Of a DNA stretch of 64,000 nucleotides, positions 47,197 to 54,954 are shown piece by piece; within the stretch, counting starts at the first letter, position 1; each line of letters begins with the position of its first letter. The DNA lies in assembly GCF_002899455.1 (NCBI RefSeq), contig NZ_PPFB01000001.1:744001-808000 (forward strand), in the 5' to 3' direction. Below the pieces are notes generated by a model. It had not been told where the DNA came from. It saw only the letters and a program-made list of their open reading frames with translations, and searched no databases. The translations under genes were made by a program, and so were the position numbers. This DNA is from Streptomyces sp. DH-12 (lineage in GTDB: Bacteria; Actinomycetota; Actinomycetes; Streptomycetales; Streptomycetaceae).

Positions 47197-47805
47197 CTAC
47201 TGCGGCGGAGCGCCGAGCGGGTGGGCCGCGAGGGCGCGGGCCACGCCCAGCAGGTTCGCGGCCATCGCGCGGCCCGTGCTGCGCGACCAGTCCTGGCCGC
47301 TGCCGCCCTCCAGGAAGCTCGGCCCGGGGCCCGGGCCCTGGTTCCAGTAGGTCCACGCCTGGCCGGGGACGGTGTAGCCGATGTCGTGGAGCGCGCCCGT
47401 GATCTCGCTGATCACGTGGTGCGCCCCGTCCTCGTTGCCGGTGACGACGACGCCGGCGACCCGGTTGTAGGCCACCGGACGTCCGTCGTCGTCGGTCTCG
47501 GACATCATCCCGTCCATGCGCTCCAGGACGCGCTTGGCCACCGACGACGGCTGGCCCAGCCAGGTCGGCGAGGCGATGACGAGGATCTCCGACGCGAGCA
47601 GCTTCTCGTGCACTCCCGGCCAGTCGTCGCCCTCGTGCACGGCCTCGCTGACCACGCCGGGGGCGATGTCCAGGTCCACGGCGCGGACGACGTCGACCTC
47701 GACGCCCTCCCGCTCCAGCCGCTCGGTGACGGTCCGGAACAGCGCCTCGGTGTTGGAGGTCTCCGGCGACTTCTTGAGCGTGCAGTTGATCACCAATGCC
47801 TTCAT
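47197..47805 (-). CDS. Flavodoxin-fold NAD(P)H-dependent FMN reductase
   Basis: A 202-residue flavodoxin-like oxidoreductase. The N-terminal phosphate-binding loop follows MKALVINCTLK (residues 1-11), and the SPTWLGQPSSVAKRVLERMD stretch forms the flavin contact typical of NADPH-dependent FMN reductases and quinone reductases. The protein is soluble. The ATG at 47805 was chosen over an upstream in-frame ATG because it begins the conserved strand. It is divergent, with 79 bases between, from the three-gene iron/methyltransferase/CDGSH operon, so it may share promoter control and supply electrons to that group, which is inference. Confidence 0.9.
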   Translation of the reverse strand: MKALVINCTLKKSPETSNTEALFRTVTERLEREGVEVDVVRAVDLDIAPGVVSEAVHEGDDWPGVHEKLLASEILVIASPTWLGQPSSVAKRVLERMDGMMSETDDDGRPVAYNRVAGVVVTGNEDGAHHVISEITGALHDIGYTVPGQAWTYWNQGPGPGPSFLEGGSGQDWSRSTGRAMAANLLGVARALAAHPLGAPPQ

Positions 47806-47884
47806 GACGTCATGGCGTACCCCGCGCGTCCGCCCCCGCCACACCGGCAGGGGTTTCCGTACGCCGTCCGGGTACACGGGGTCC
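47806..47884. promoter_or_regulatory. Divergent promoter region between the flavin reductase and the iron-redox operon
   Basis: Only 79 bases separate two divergent starts. GGCGTAC near the left end and GTACGCC near the right form a widely spaced inverted repeat. A GGGTACAC element lies about 10 bases before the ATG at 47885 and could be a -10 giving a leaderless or near-leaderless transcript. Confidence 0.45.
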
Positions 47885-48898
47885 ATGGACGACCCTCGAG
47901 ACGAACCTCTGCTGCCCGCGCCGCGCGGGCCGCTCAGCCGCGCCGTGACGACGTATCTGCGGGGCGCCGGCCCGCTGCCCTCCGAGGAGGAGGTGGCCGC
48001 CGCCCCGGTGTACGGCGAGGACCTCCAGCTCGCCCTCTACCTCTGCTACGAACTGCACTACCGCGGCTTCGCGGGCGTGGCGCCCACCCTGGAGTGGGAC
48101 CCGGACCTGCTGCGTGTGCGGGCCGCCATGGAGCGGCGCTTCCTCGCCGCGCTCCGCGAGGACGCCCCGCGCCACGAAAGCGTCGACGACGCGCTCGCCG
48201 GGATCCTCGTCGAGCCGGTGGAGGGCACGGGCGTCAGCCACTTCCTGCGCGACAAGGGCGAGCTGTGGCATCTGCGCGAGTACGCCGCCCTGCGCTCGCT
48301 GTACCACCTGAAGGAGGCCGACCCGCACGCCTGGGTGCTGCCGCGGCTGCGCGGCCGGGCCAAGGCGGCGATGGCGGCAGTGGAGTTCGACGAGTACGGC
48401 GGCGGGCGGGGCGACCGGGTGCACGCCCGGCTGTTCGCCGATCTGATGACGGATCTGGGGCTGGACACGACGTACGGCCGGTATCTGGACGCGGCCTGCG
48501 CGGAGTTGCTGGTCACGGTGAACCTGATGTCGCTGTTCGGGCTGCACCGCACCCTGCGGGGCGCCCTGGTGGGCCACTTCGCGACGGTCGAGATCACCTC
48601 CTCGCCGGGGTCCCGGCGGCTCGCGGAGGCCATGCGGCGCACCGGCGCCGGCCCCGCCGCCGAGCACTTCTACGACGAGCACGTCGAGGCGGACGCGGTG
48701 CACGAGCAGGTGGTCCGCAAGGACGTCATCGGCGGTCTGCTGGAGGACGAGCCGCACCTCGCGCCGGACATCGCGTTCGGTGTGGCGGCCACGGTCCTCA
48801 CGGAGGACCGGCTCGGCGACCGGCTGCTCGCCGAGTGGAGCGAGGGCCGCTCCGCGCTGCGCGCTCCCCTGTCACAGGAGGCGACCCATGTCTCTTGA
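47885..48898 (+). CDS. Iron-containing redox enzyme family protein (haem-oxygenase-like fold)
   Basis: A 337-residue, all-helical protein of the haem-oxygenase-like diiron family. Helices in the middle and C-terminal part carry the expected His and Glu pairs (CYELHYRGF, FYDEHVEADAVHE). Related enzymes use a diiron centre for oxygen-dependent chemistry, but the substrate of this clade is unknown. The ATG at 47885 begins MDDPRDEP and has little space for a ribosome site. The stop overlaps the next gene by 11 bases. The same order (this gene, HemK-like methyltransferase, CDGSH protein) is one I associate with other Streptomyces genomes, which argues for a shared function. Confidence 0.85.
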   Translation: MDDPRDEPLLPAPRGPLSRAVTTYLRGAGPLPSEEEVAAAPVYGEDLQLALYLCYELHYRGFAGVAPTLEWDPDLLRVRAAMERRFLAALREDAPRHESVDDALAGILVEPVEGTGVSHFLRDKGELWHLREYAALRSLYHLKEADPHAWVLPRLRGRAKAAMAAVEFDEYGGGRGDRVHARLFADLMTDLGLDTTYGRYLDAACAELLVTVNLMSLFGLHRTLRGALVGHFATVEITSSPGSRRLAEAMRRTGAGPAAEHFYDEHVEADAVHEQVVRKDVIGGLLEDEPHLAPDIAFGVAATVLTEDRLGDRLLAEWSEGRSALRAPLSQEATHVS

Positions 48899-49574
48899 CC
48901 AACGGGGTACCCGGCCGCCTGTGAAAAGTCTCGCACCTCCGGGCGTGTACGCCCCTCAAGAGGACACCGAGCTGCTGTCCGCGGCCCTGGCCGACGAGCC
49001 GGTGGCGCCGGGCGCCGCCGTCCTCGACGTCGGCACCGGTTCCGGCGCCCTGGCTCTGGCGGCCGCCCGGCGCGGCGCCCGGGTGACCGCGGTCGACGTG
49101 TCGCGGCGGGCCGTGTGCGCCGCGCGGCTGAACGCCCTGCGGGCCGGTCTGTCCGTCCAGGTCCTGCGCGGCAATCTGTTCGAACCGGTGCGGGGACGGT
49201 CGTTCGACCTGGTCCTCGCCAACCCCCCGTACGTCCCCGCGCCCCGGACGCACCGGCCGCCGCGCGGCGCGGCCCGCGCCTGGGACGCGGGCGGCGACGG
49301 GCGGCTGGTGCTCGACCGCATCTGCCACGAGGCGCCGGGACTGCTGCGGCCGGGCGGAGTGCTGCTGCTGGTGCAGTCGGCGCTCAGCGATCCCGGGCTG
49401 ACCGTGGACTGTCTGCGGTCCGCGGGAATGAAGTCCGCGGTCACGCAGCGGCAGCGGATCGCCTTCGGGCCGGTGCTGCGGACCCGGGTGGAGTGGCTGC
49501 GGGAGCGTGGGCTGCTGTCCCCGGACGAGAACGAGGAAGAGCTGGTGGTGGTCCGTGCCGAACTCCCCGTCTGA
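48888..49574 (+). CDS. HemK/PrmC-like class I methyltransferase
   Basis: A 228-residue S-adenosylmethionine-dependent methyltransferase. The SAM loop VLDVGTGSGALAL is near residue 45, and the catalytic NPPY motif (LVLANPPYVPAP) is near 110; this motif marks enzymes that methylate side-chain amide or amino nitrogens, such as release-factor glutamine methyltransferases. It is shorter than PrmC and lacks its N-terminal domain, so it is closer to the HemK2/MTQ2 type. The ATG at 48888 follows AGGAGG by 7 bases and overlaps the upstream gene. The target may be a protein, possibly the products of its neighbours, which is inference. Confidence 0.88.
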   Translation: MSLDQRGTRPPVKSLAPPGVYAPQEDTELLSAALADEPVAPGAAVLDVGTGSGALALAAARRGARVTAVDVSRRAVCAARLNALRAGLSVQVLRGNLFEPVRGRSFDLVLANPPYVPAPRTHRPPRGAARAWDAGGDGRLVLDRICHEAPGLLRPGGVLLLVQSALSDPGLTVDCLRSAGMKSAVTQRQRIAFGPVLRTRVEWLRERGLLSPDENEEELVVVRAELPV

Positions 49575-49818
49575 TCCCGCGCGGTCCCCGTCCGCCGTCC
49601 GGTCCGGCGCTCCCTCCGGGGTCCCGGACCCCGCGTCCGGCGACGCGCGCCGCGTGACCGTGCGGCGCAAGGGGCCGATGCTGGTGGAGGGCCCGGTGGA
49701 GGTGGAGCTGGAGGACGGTTCGGTGGTGTCCTCCGACCGCTTCCGCGTGGCCCTGTGCACCTGCCGGCGCAGCCGGCGCTACCCCTGGTGCGACACCAGT
49801 CACCGCGACCGCGCCTGA
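49555..49818 (+). CDS. CDGSH-type iron-sulfur protein
   Basis: An 87-residue protein with one CDGSH domain: Cys68, Cys70, Cys79 and His83 in CTCRRSRRYPWCDTSH supply the 3Cys-1His ligands for a 2Fe-2S cluster (the motif reads CDTSH here). There is no membrane anchor. The GTG at 49555 overlaps the methyltransferase by 20 bases; a clear Shine-Dalgarno is missing at normal distance, which suggests translational coupling. It is the third gene of the iron-redox operon and could pass electrons to the diiron-type protein. Confidence 0.88.
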   Translation: MPNSPSDPARSPSAVRSGAPSGVPDPASGDARRVTVRRKGPMLVEGPVEVELEDGSVVSSDRFRVALCTCRRSRRYPWCDTSHRDRA

Positions 49819-49844
49819 CCGTTCCCCGAGCGGCCGGGGAACGG
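49819..49844 (+). terminator. Terminator after the CDGSH gene
   Basis: CCGTTCCCC pairs perfectly with GGGGAACGG around an 8-base loop, beginning at the base after the stop codon. Confidence 0.75.
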
Positions 49845-49859
49845 CCCGGTGAACAGCCC

Positions 49860-49898
49860 GGAGGCCGGCGGGCGGCCCCACTCCGCCCGTCGGCCTCC
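49860..49898. terminator. Long hairpin between convergent genes
   Basis: Sixteen-base arms with one mismatch (49860-49875 and 49883-49898) lie between the CDGSH operon and the oppositely oriented inhibitor gene, so it can terminate both. Confidence 0.75.
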
Positions 49899-49984
49899 CA
49901 TGGGATCGCACTGTCCGCGCGGTGCCCCGTACTCCCCAGTCCGCGGGCCGCCACGCGGTCACGGGAACCGTGCGATCCCGGTCT

Positions 49985-50419
49985 CTAGAAGGCGAAGACG
50001 TTCGCGCCGTGCGCGTTCAGCTCGCACTCGTTGGAGAAGACGCGCTCGTAGGAGACGCGCTTGCCCTGCCAGACGCCGTCCACGGTGAGCAGCACCGGGT
50101 CGTACACCATCGGGCACATGACGTCGTCGTTCCGCGTCAGGGCGTTCAGGTCGCCGCCGACGGCGGCCAGCTCCGCGCAGGCGGAGCCGGCGGCCGGGTG
50201 GGTGCCCTCGGGGCCCGGGGCACAGGTCAGGGTGACCGCGCGTTCCGGCGTGGCGGTCGTGGCGCTGACGCCCTTGCCGACGGTGAACACCAGGGCAGAG
50301 GGGGCGTAGAGCGCGGAGGGGGCGTCTCCCGGGGCGGCGAGCGCGGCCCCGGAGAGGGGGGCGCAGACGGCGGTGGCCGTGAGGCCGAGGGTGATGGCCC
50401 AGCGCGCGGTGTTCCGCAT
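49985..50419 (-). CDS. ssi: Streptomyces subtilisin inhibitor (SSI family)
   Basis: A 144-residue secreted protease inhibitor. The signal peptide covers about residues 1-31, and the mature 113-residue form should start at [10 protein letters not shown], matching the classic SSI N-terminus. Disulfide cysteines are at 66/81 and 102/132. The reactive bond is Met104-Val105 in CPMVYDP, so subtilisin-like and broad-specificity serine proteases are expected targets. It works outside the cell as a dimer in known members. The ATG at 50419 is preferred over one three codons earlier because GGAAGG then lies at the right distance. The family controls extracellular proteases during differentiation in Streptomyces. 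Confidence 0.97.
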   Translation of the reverse strand: MRNTARWAITLGLTATAVCAPLSGAALAAPGDAPSALYAPSALVFTVGKGVSATTATPERAVTLTCAPGPEGTHPAAGSACAELAAVGGDLNALTRNDDVMCPMVYDPVLLTVDGVWQGKRVSYERVFSNECELNAHGANVFAF

Positions 50420-50865
50420 TGTGTGCATCCTTCCGCTTCGTTTCTTCCGTTCGCCGGCCCGTGCTCGGTGGTGCCGGACCGGCGTGCCGGAGTCTGCCGA
50501 GTCCCCGGCGGAAACTCATCTCGACCCCATGCATTTCAGTAACATTGCGTATTGAATCAGTGGCGTGAAGTCACCAAACGGACGCGCGTCGACCCCGTGA
50601 ACTCGCGGCCCCCGCGCAAGAGAAACGGCCAGATGGCCGGATATCCGTCGCTCGTCAATCGGCCTGAAACTTTCCGATTCCGCCGTGCGCAGGCTGAATA
50701 GAAACCCCTTGCGGTCATGAAAGGGATGCTTCGCGGTCACCTTCGAGCACACCGCGCGTCTCCTCCGGCGGAGGGGGCGTCCTGTCACCGGACGCTGGAC
50801 GCCACCGGCGCATACCGGCCAGTATGCGTCGGGACCACGATCCACGACGAGACAGGGCGGGGCGG
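50420..50865. other. Intergenic region between the inhibitor and the lactate-oxidase-like gene
   Basis: No supported gene. The stretch about 50510-50720 is clearly more AT-rich than its surroundings and holds the divergent promoters. An operator-like dyad lies at its right end (50805-50832). Confidence 0.6.
50805..50832 (+). promoter_or_regulatory. Operator-like dyad upstream of the lactate-oxidase-like gene
   Basis: CCGGCGCATAC and GTATGCGTCGG form 11-base arms with one mismatch around a 6-base centre, ending 33 bases before the start codon. The size and position fit a GntR- or TetR-type repressor site. Confidence 0.6.
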
Positions 50866-52035
50866 ATGGCGAAGCACTGGGCCGACTTCCAGTACGAGAT
50901 CTACCTGAACGGGATGACGGGCGCCGTGCCGCGGCTGCCGACCGACCTGACCCGCCTGGAGGAGCTGACCGAGCGGCGCCTCGGCCCCGGCCCGGTCGGG
51001 TACGTCGCCGGCAGCGCGGGCGACGGCAGCACCGCCCGTGCCAACCGGGCCGCCCTGGACCGCCGCCGGATCGTGCCGCGCATGCTGCGGGACGTCCACG
51101 AGCGCGACCTGTCGGTGGAGGTGCTGGGCCGCCCGCTGCCCGCGCCGCTCGCCCTCGCGCCGGTCGGGGTGCTGTCGATCATGCACCCGGACGCCGAGCC
51201 GGCGGCCGCCCGCGCCGCGGCCGCGCAGGGCGTGCCGTTCGTGCTGTCGTCGGCGTCCAGCACGCCGATGGAACAGGTCGCCGAGGCGATGGGGGACGCG
51301 GAGCGCTGGTTCCAGCTGTACTGGCCGAAGGACGTGGAGGTGGCGCGGTCCTTCCTGGACAGGGCGAAGGCGGCCGGATACTCGGCGCTGGTCGTCACCC
51401 TGGACACGCCCCTGCTGTCCTGGCGGCCGCGCGACCTGGACCAGGCGTACCTGCCGTTCCTGCGCGGCGTGGGCACCGCGAACTACTTCTCCGACCCCGC
51501 GTTCCGGGCGGGGCTCGCCAAGCCGGTGCACGAGGATCCGAACGCGGCGGTGATGCACTTCGTGGGCATGTTCGCCGACCCCGCCAAGACGTGGCCGGAT
51601 CTGGCGTTCCTGCGGGAGAACTGGGACGGTCCGATCGTCCTGAAGGGCGTGCTGCACCCCGACGACGCCCGGACGGCCGCCGACGCGGGCATGGACGGGG
51701 TGGTGGTGTCCAACCACGGCGGCCGCCAGGTGGCGGGCGCGATCGCCGCGGCGGACGCGCTGCCCGAGGTGGTGCGGGCCGCCGGCGACCGGCTCACCGT
51801 GCTGTTCGACAGCGGGGTGCGCACCGGCGACGACGTCTTCAAGGCGCTCGCGCTGGGCGCCCGCGCGGTGCTGGTGGGGCGGCCGTACGTGTACGGGCTG
51901 GGCCTCGACGGGCAGGCGGGCGTGGAGCACGTGATCCGCTGTCTGCTCGCCGAACTCGACCTCACCCTCGCCCTGTCCGGCCACTCCGGTCCGGGCACGG
52001 TGGGGCCCGCCGACCTCACGGAGGCGGCGCTCTGA
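50866..52035 (+). CDS. FMN-dependent alpha-hydroxy-acid oxidase, lactate 2-monooxygenase-like
   Basis: A 389-residue TIM-barrel flavoenzyme that oxidises L-2-hydroxy acids. The active-site stretch VVVSNHGGRQ gives the catalytic base His284 and Arg287; Lys260 (IVLKGV) contacts the flavin; and the phosphate loop is FDSGVRTGDDV with GRPY downstream. Length and the extra segment at about 200-245 match lactate 2-monooxygenase rather than the shorter lactate oxidases. The expected reaction turns lactate into acetate and CO2 or pyruvate. The ATG at 50866 follows a GGGCGGGG stretch; an upstream in-frame ATG lies inside the dyad and is unlikely. No lactate permease is next to it. It faces the ricin-domain gene with a shared terminator between. 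Confidence 0.93.
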   Translation: MAKHWADFQYEIYLNGMTGAVPRLPTDLTRLEELTERRLGPGPVGYVAGSAGDGSTARANRAALDRRRIVPRMLRDVHERDLSVEVLGRPLPAPLALAPVGVLSIMHPDAEPAAARAAAAQGVPFVLSSASSTPMEQVAEAMGDAERWFQLYWPKDVEVARSFLDRAKAAGYSALVVTLDTPLLSWRPRDLDQAYLPFLRGVGTANYFSDPAFRAGLAKPVHEDPNAAVMHFVGMFADPAKTWPDLAFLRENWDGPIVLKGVLHPDDARTAADAGMDGVVVSNHGGRQVAGAIAAADALPEVVRAAGDRLTVLFDSGVRTGDDVFKALALGARAVLVGRPYVYGLGLDGQAGVEHVIRCLLAELDLTLALSGHSGPGTVGPADLTEAAL

Positions 52036-52040
52036 CCCGT

Positions 52041-52066
52041 CCGGGGCGGCCCGGCGGCCGCCCCGG
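52041..52066. terminator. Bidirectional terminator between convergent genes
   Basis: Perfect 11-base arms (52041-52051 and 52056-52066) with a 4-base loop lie between the stops of the lactate-oxidase-like gene and the ricin-domain gene. Confidence 0.85.
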
Positions 52067-52077
52067 GGGCGCGCGGC

Positions 52078-53730
52078 TCAGCTCACCGGTTGCGCCAGGT
52101 CGGCGTAGCGGGCGGAGGGGGCCGTCGGGCCGGTGACGGAGAAGGGCTCGCCGGACTCGCCGGCGGAGCGGACCGGTTCGGCGGCCCAGCGCTGCTCCAC
52201 GGTCCGGTCGCGCACCTTGACGACGATGTCGGCGTCCGCGTCGAGGGCCGACGGGGCGAGTGCCGTCCGCACGTCCCACCGGGGCACCAGCTCGCCCTGC
52301 GCCGTGAGGTCGTACCGCACGTCGTCGGCGGTGCGGTCGCCGGCGTCGGCGCAGGCGCCGAGGACGACCACACCGGCGTCCTTGTGCGAGTCCAGGCACA
52401 GCCCCGGGTCGGCCACGCTGCGCAGCAGCCCGTCCTCCTCGTACGTCCACTGCTGGGTCCATGCCGTGGAGCACTTCGCCAGCCGGGTGCCGGAGCCGTC
52501 CCGGGGCTCGTCGCGGGTGTCCAGGCACAGCCCGGAGGCGATGTTGCGCAGCCGGGTGCGGCTCGGCGCGGAGGGCAGGCCGGCCGCTCCGGGCGGCGAG
52601 GCGGACGGCACGGCGGCCCGGCCGCCCGCACCGGTGGCGCCCGTCGGGCCGGCGGTGCCGCCGTCCGGGGTGGACGACCCGGCGATGAGCACGCTGACCA
52701 GCACGCCCGCGCACACCGCGCCGAGGCCGGTGAGCAGGGTGCGGGTGGAGCGCACCGGGTCGGGCAGCGCCATGGCGAGCCGGTCGGGCACCGGGAACCG
52801 GGCCAGCAGCCGGCGCCGGCCGTCGGTGTGCCCGTGTCCGTCCCCGCCGCCGCGGCGCCGGCGGCGTCCGGCCCGGCCGGAGCGCGGACCGGACGTGGCA
52901 CGGCCCGGTCGTGAGTCGAGGTAGCGCCGGGCCCCCCACCCCAGCACCGCCTCCGCGAGGAGCGTGCCCAGTCCGGACGGGAAGTGGCCGAGCTGCTCGG
53001 CCGCGTTGCGGCAGTAGCGGCACTCGGCCATGTGCTGCCGCACGTCGAGCAGCAGCTCGCCGCCCCGGCGGATGGGCACGTCGAGCAGCCGGTTGTGGAA
53101 GCGGCACTCCTGCGTGGGCGCCAGTTCCTGATGGGCGCGGACCAGCCCCTGGCGGAACTTCTCGCGTGCCTGGTCGAGCGCGCCCGACGCGAGGTCGGCG
53201 TCCGTGCCGAGCAGACCGGCGGGCACGGAGACCGGCTCGGCCTCGACCTCGACGTGCCAGAGCAGGCAGCGCGCGGGCGCGGGCAGGGACCGGAACGCCC
53301 GCTGGGCGAGTGCGCGGTTCTCCGGCGTCATGGTCGTCGCCGCGCGCATGCCCCGCCCGCCCACCGGTTTCAGCAGTCCCGGCAGCACCTCGGTCACGCG
53401 GTCGTCGGCCGCCCACTCGCGGACCGTGTCCCGCACCCCCACGAGCAGGACGGGACGGAGGGCGACGGCGGACTCGCCGAGGGCGACCCGGTCGAGCACC
53501 CGGTGCAGGGCGGCCCCGGTGACCATGGCGGCGGTGCGCCCGCCCGAGGCGAGGCACACGGTCGCGTAGTCGTGCATCGCGTGCCAGTGGCGTGCCGTCA
53601 GCAGGGCGACGGAACGGGCCGCCTCGGCCTCCGGACGCCCCCGCAGCCGCGCGGCGAGCGCCTCGTCGGATTCCCCGGGATCACCGCCCGGCGGGGGGTA
53701 GGGGGGACGAGGGGGGCGGGGGGTGTGCAC
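52078..53730 (-). CDS. Membrane protein with sigma-like region, zinc finger and ricin-type lectin domain
   Basis: A 550-residue protein. After a proline-rich start there is a helical region resembling sigma-70 region 2/4 relics (about 25-205). Next comes a zinc-binding HxxxCxxC (His233, Cys237, Cys240) as in anti-sigma factors, an Arg/Gly-rich linker, one transmembrane helix (about 332-352) and a C-terminal ricin B-type beta-trefoil (about 392-510), with LRNIASGLCLDTR and a QQW motif. The cytoplasmic half looks like a fused sigma/anti-sigma module and the outer half should bind sugars, so it may sense carbohydrate at the envelope. The GTG at 53730 lies 10 bases after GGAAGGA and is preferred over an ATG further up. 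No separate sigma factor gene is adjacent. Confidence 0.75.
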   Translation of the reverse strand: MHTPRPPRPPYPPPGGDPGESDEALAARLRGRPEAEAARSVALLTARHWHAMHDYATVCLASGGRTAAMVTGAALHRVLDRVALGESAVALRPVLLVGVRDTVREWAADDRVTEVLPGLLKPVGGRGMRAATTMTPENRALAQRAFRSLPAPARCLLWHVEVEAEPVSVPAGLLGTDADLASGALDQAREKFRQGLVRAHQELAPTQECRFHNRLLDVPIRRGGELLLDVRQHMAECRYCRNAAEQLGHFPSGLGTLLAEAVLGWGARRYLDSRPGRATSGPRSGRAGRRRRRGGGDGHGHTDGRRRLLARFPVPDRLAMALPDPVRSTRTLLTGLGAVCAGVLVSVLIAGSSTPDGGTAGPTGATGAGGRAAVPSASPPGAAGLPSAPSRTRLRNIASGLCLDTRDEPRDGSGTRLAKCSTAWTQQWTYEEDGLLRSVADPGLCLDSHKDAGVVVLGACADAGDRTADDVRYDLTAQGELVPRWDVRTALAPSALDADADIVVKVRDRTVEQRWAAEPVRSAGESGEPFSVTGPTAPSARYADLAQPVS

Positions 53731-54198
53731 TGAGATTGGTTCCTTCCCACAGCGCATGTGACATTCGAGCGTTTCCGGCACCGAAAAGGGATGCCCGAGT
53801 CGGGCGTACCTCTTTGGTGTGGCGCGGGGGGCGGGAATTGTCCGACGGCGCTTCCGGTCCGGTTCATCGACGCGCGAGCGTCCCCGGCCTCTACCCCCTC
53901 ACGGGTGGCTCACTCTCGCACAACCCGCACGCGGCCAACAAGGCGGTCGGGCAACATTCCCACGTTGACAGAAAGTCAAAAGGAGAAGGCGGTCCGCGAT
54001 CCGTGTTCGGCATTCACGGCGCCTTTTCGGAGTTCGCGCGGGGCGCCGCGAAAAGCGGTGACAGGAAGACGCGGCGGAAGGCGTGACGGGAAGGCGGGCA
54101 CACCACTCCCCCGGTGTGCCCTTTCCGCGACGCGCGCCCCGGGTGAACGGCGCGTCCGCAGCGGCACGCCCGGCCGCGCAGGCGTGGCGGCCCGGGTG
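53731..54198. other. Intergenic region upstream of the ricin-domain gene
   Basis: No gene could be supported. It should hold the promoter of the ricin-domain gene, and carries a short dyad at 53965-53979. Confidence 0.5.
53965..53979. promoter_or_regulatory. TTGAC-N5-GTCAA dyad
   Basis: A 15-base inverted repeat (TTGACAGAAAGTCAA) about 235 bases upstream of the ricin-domain gene, in an AT-richer patch. Each arm also looks like a -35 element, but no good -10 follows at 17 bases. Confidence 0.35.
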
Positions 54199-54576
54199 TC
54201 AGATCTGCCAGGAGCGCAGCCGGTCGGCGGCGCCGTACACGTCCACCGCGCCGGAGATCAGGTCGCGCGCGAGGTCGACCAGGGCGCCGTAGGGCGGGTC
54301 GATGCCGGCGCCGCTGACGTACATGTAGGCGACGGCCGTGGCGCAGGCGAAGCGGGCGTTGGCCGAGGGCAGCGGGCGGAGCACGGCGAGGGTGTGCAGC
54401 AGGGCGGCGGCCCGCCAGGCGGCGTCGGAGTCCACGCCCAGCCGGGGCGGATCGACGCGGTGCCGGGCGACGGCCGCCACGAGGGCGGAGAAGTCGTTGA
54501 TCGTGGGCTGGTCCGGGAGGACCTCCTCGTGCCGCTGGAGCAGCCAGGGCACGTCGATGTGCAGCACGGGCGTCAT
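54199..54576 (-). CDS. Fic/Doc-family toxin-like protein with degenerate motif
   Basis: A 125-residue all-helical protein whose length and neighbour match the Doc branch of the Fic superfamily. Active Doc proteins have HxFx(D/E)(A/G)NKR. Here the matching stretch at 67-75 reads RPLPSANAR: Asn73 and Arg75 are kept, but the catalytic His, Phe, Asp and Lys are replaced. It is therefore either catalytically different or no longer toxic. It starts 3 bases after the antitoxin stop, the usual antitoxin-first order, so the pair is one operon. Fic/Doc toxins modify targets such as EF-Tu in known cases. Confidence 0.75.
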   Translation of the reverse strand: MTPVLHIDVPWLLQRHEEVLPDQPTINDFSALVAAVARHRVDPPRLGVDSDAAWRAAALLHTLAVLRPLPSANARFACATAVAYMYVSGAGIDPPYGALVDLARDLISGAVDVYGAADRLRSWQI

Positions 54577-54579
54577 CGG

Positions 54580-54825
54580 TCAGGCGGCCCGGCCCGCGCC
54601 CTTGACGGGCGGTTCGTCGTCGGGGAACGCGGCGGCGAACTCGTCGGCGTGCGTGGCGAAGAAGCGGCGGAAGGCCTCGGCGCCCTCCTGGAGGGCGCGG
54701 TGGCGGGCTATGTCCGCTGCTGCCGCCTCCCGTACGAGCGCCTTCATGGACGTACCGCGTTCCTTGGCGATCTGCCGCAGGTCCTCGAGCTCGCGGTCGC
54801 TGAACTCCACGTTGAGAGCTGGCAT
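54580..54825 (-). CDS. Ribbon-helix-helix antitoxin
   Basis: An 81-residue protein with an N-terminal ribbon-helix-helix fold: a strand (ALNVEFSD), then two helices (ELEDLRQIAKERG, SMKALVREAAAAD). The rest is a charged C-terminal helix and tail that should wrap the toxin. It is first in the operon and probably represses it by binding the dyad just upstream (54843-54866). The ATG at 54825 begins the strand directly. Confidence 0.82.
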   Translation of the reverse strand: MPALNVEFSDRELEDLRQIAKERGTSMKALVREAAAADIARHRALQEGAEAFRRFFATHADEFAAAFPDDEPPVKGAGRAA

Positions 54826-54842
54826 GGACTTACGGTACCGCT

Positions 54843-54866
54843 CGGGTACTGAACAGTAAATACCCG
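54843..54866 (-). promoter_or_regulatory. Putative autoregulatory operator of the toxin-antitoxin pair
   Basis: CGGGTA and TACCCG form outer arms, and TACTG-AA-CAGTA (54847-54858) forms a second, slightly offset dyad, 18 bases upstream of the antitoxin start. Overlapping dyads near the promoter are typical for ribbon-helix-helix autorepressors. Confidence 0.55.
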
Positions 54867-54903
54867 CAGGTCAGAGCGTATGCGTTGGGGTACCGGGGTA
54901 CGG

Positions 54904-54940
54904 GCGCGGGCCGGTGGCCCTGTCGGTCACCGGCCCGCGC
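54904..54940 (-). terminator. Terminator of the family 9 cellulase gene
   Basis: Perfect 13-base arms (54904-54916 and 54928-54940) with an 11-base loop begin 14 bases after the cellulase stop. Confidence 0.85.
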
Positions 54941-54954
54941 GAGAAGGAAGCGGG

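Noticed and set aside
53992..54086. Short plus-strand peptide beginning VFGIHGAFSEF after an AAGGAG
   Set aside because: The start lies about 17 bases from the ribosome site, the product would have under 35 residues and no second line of evidence was found.
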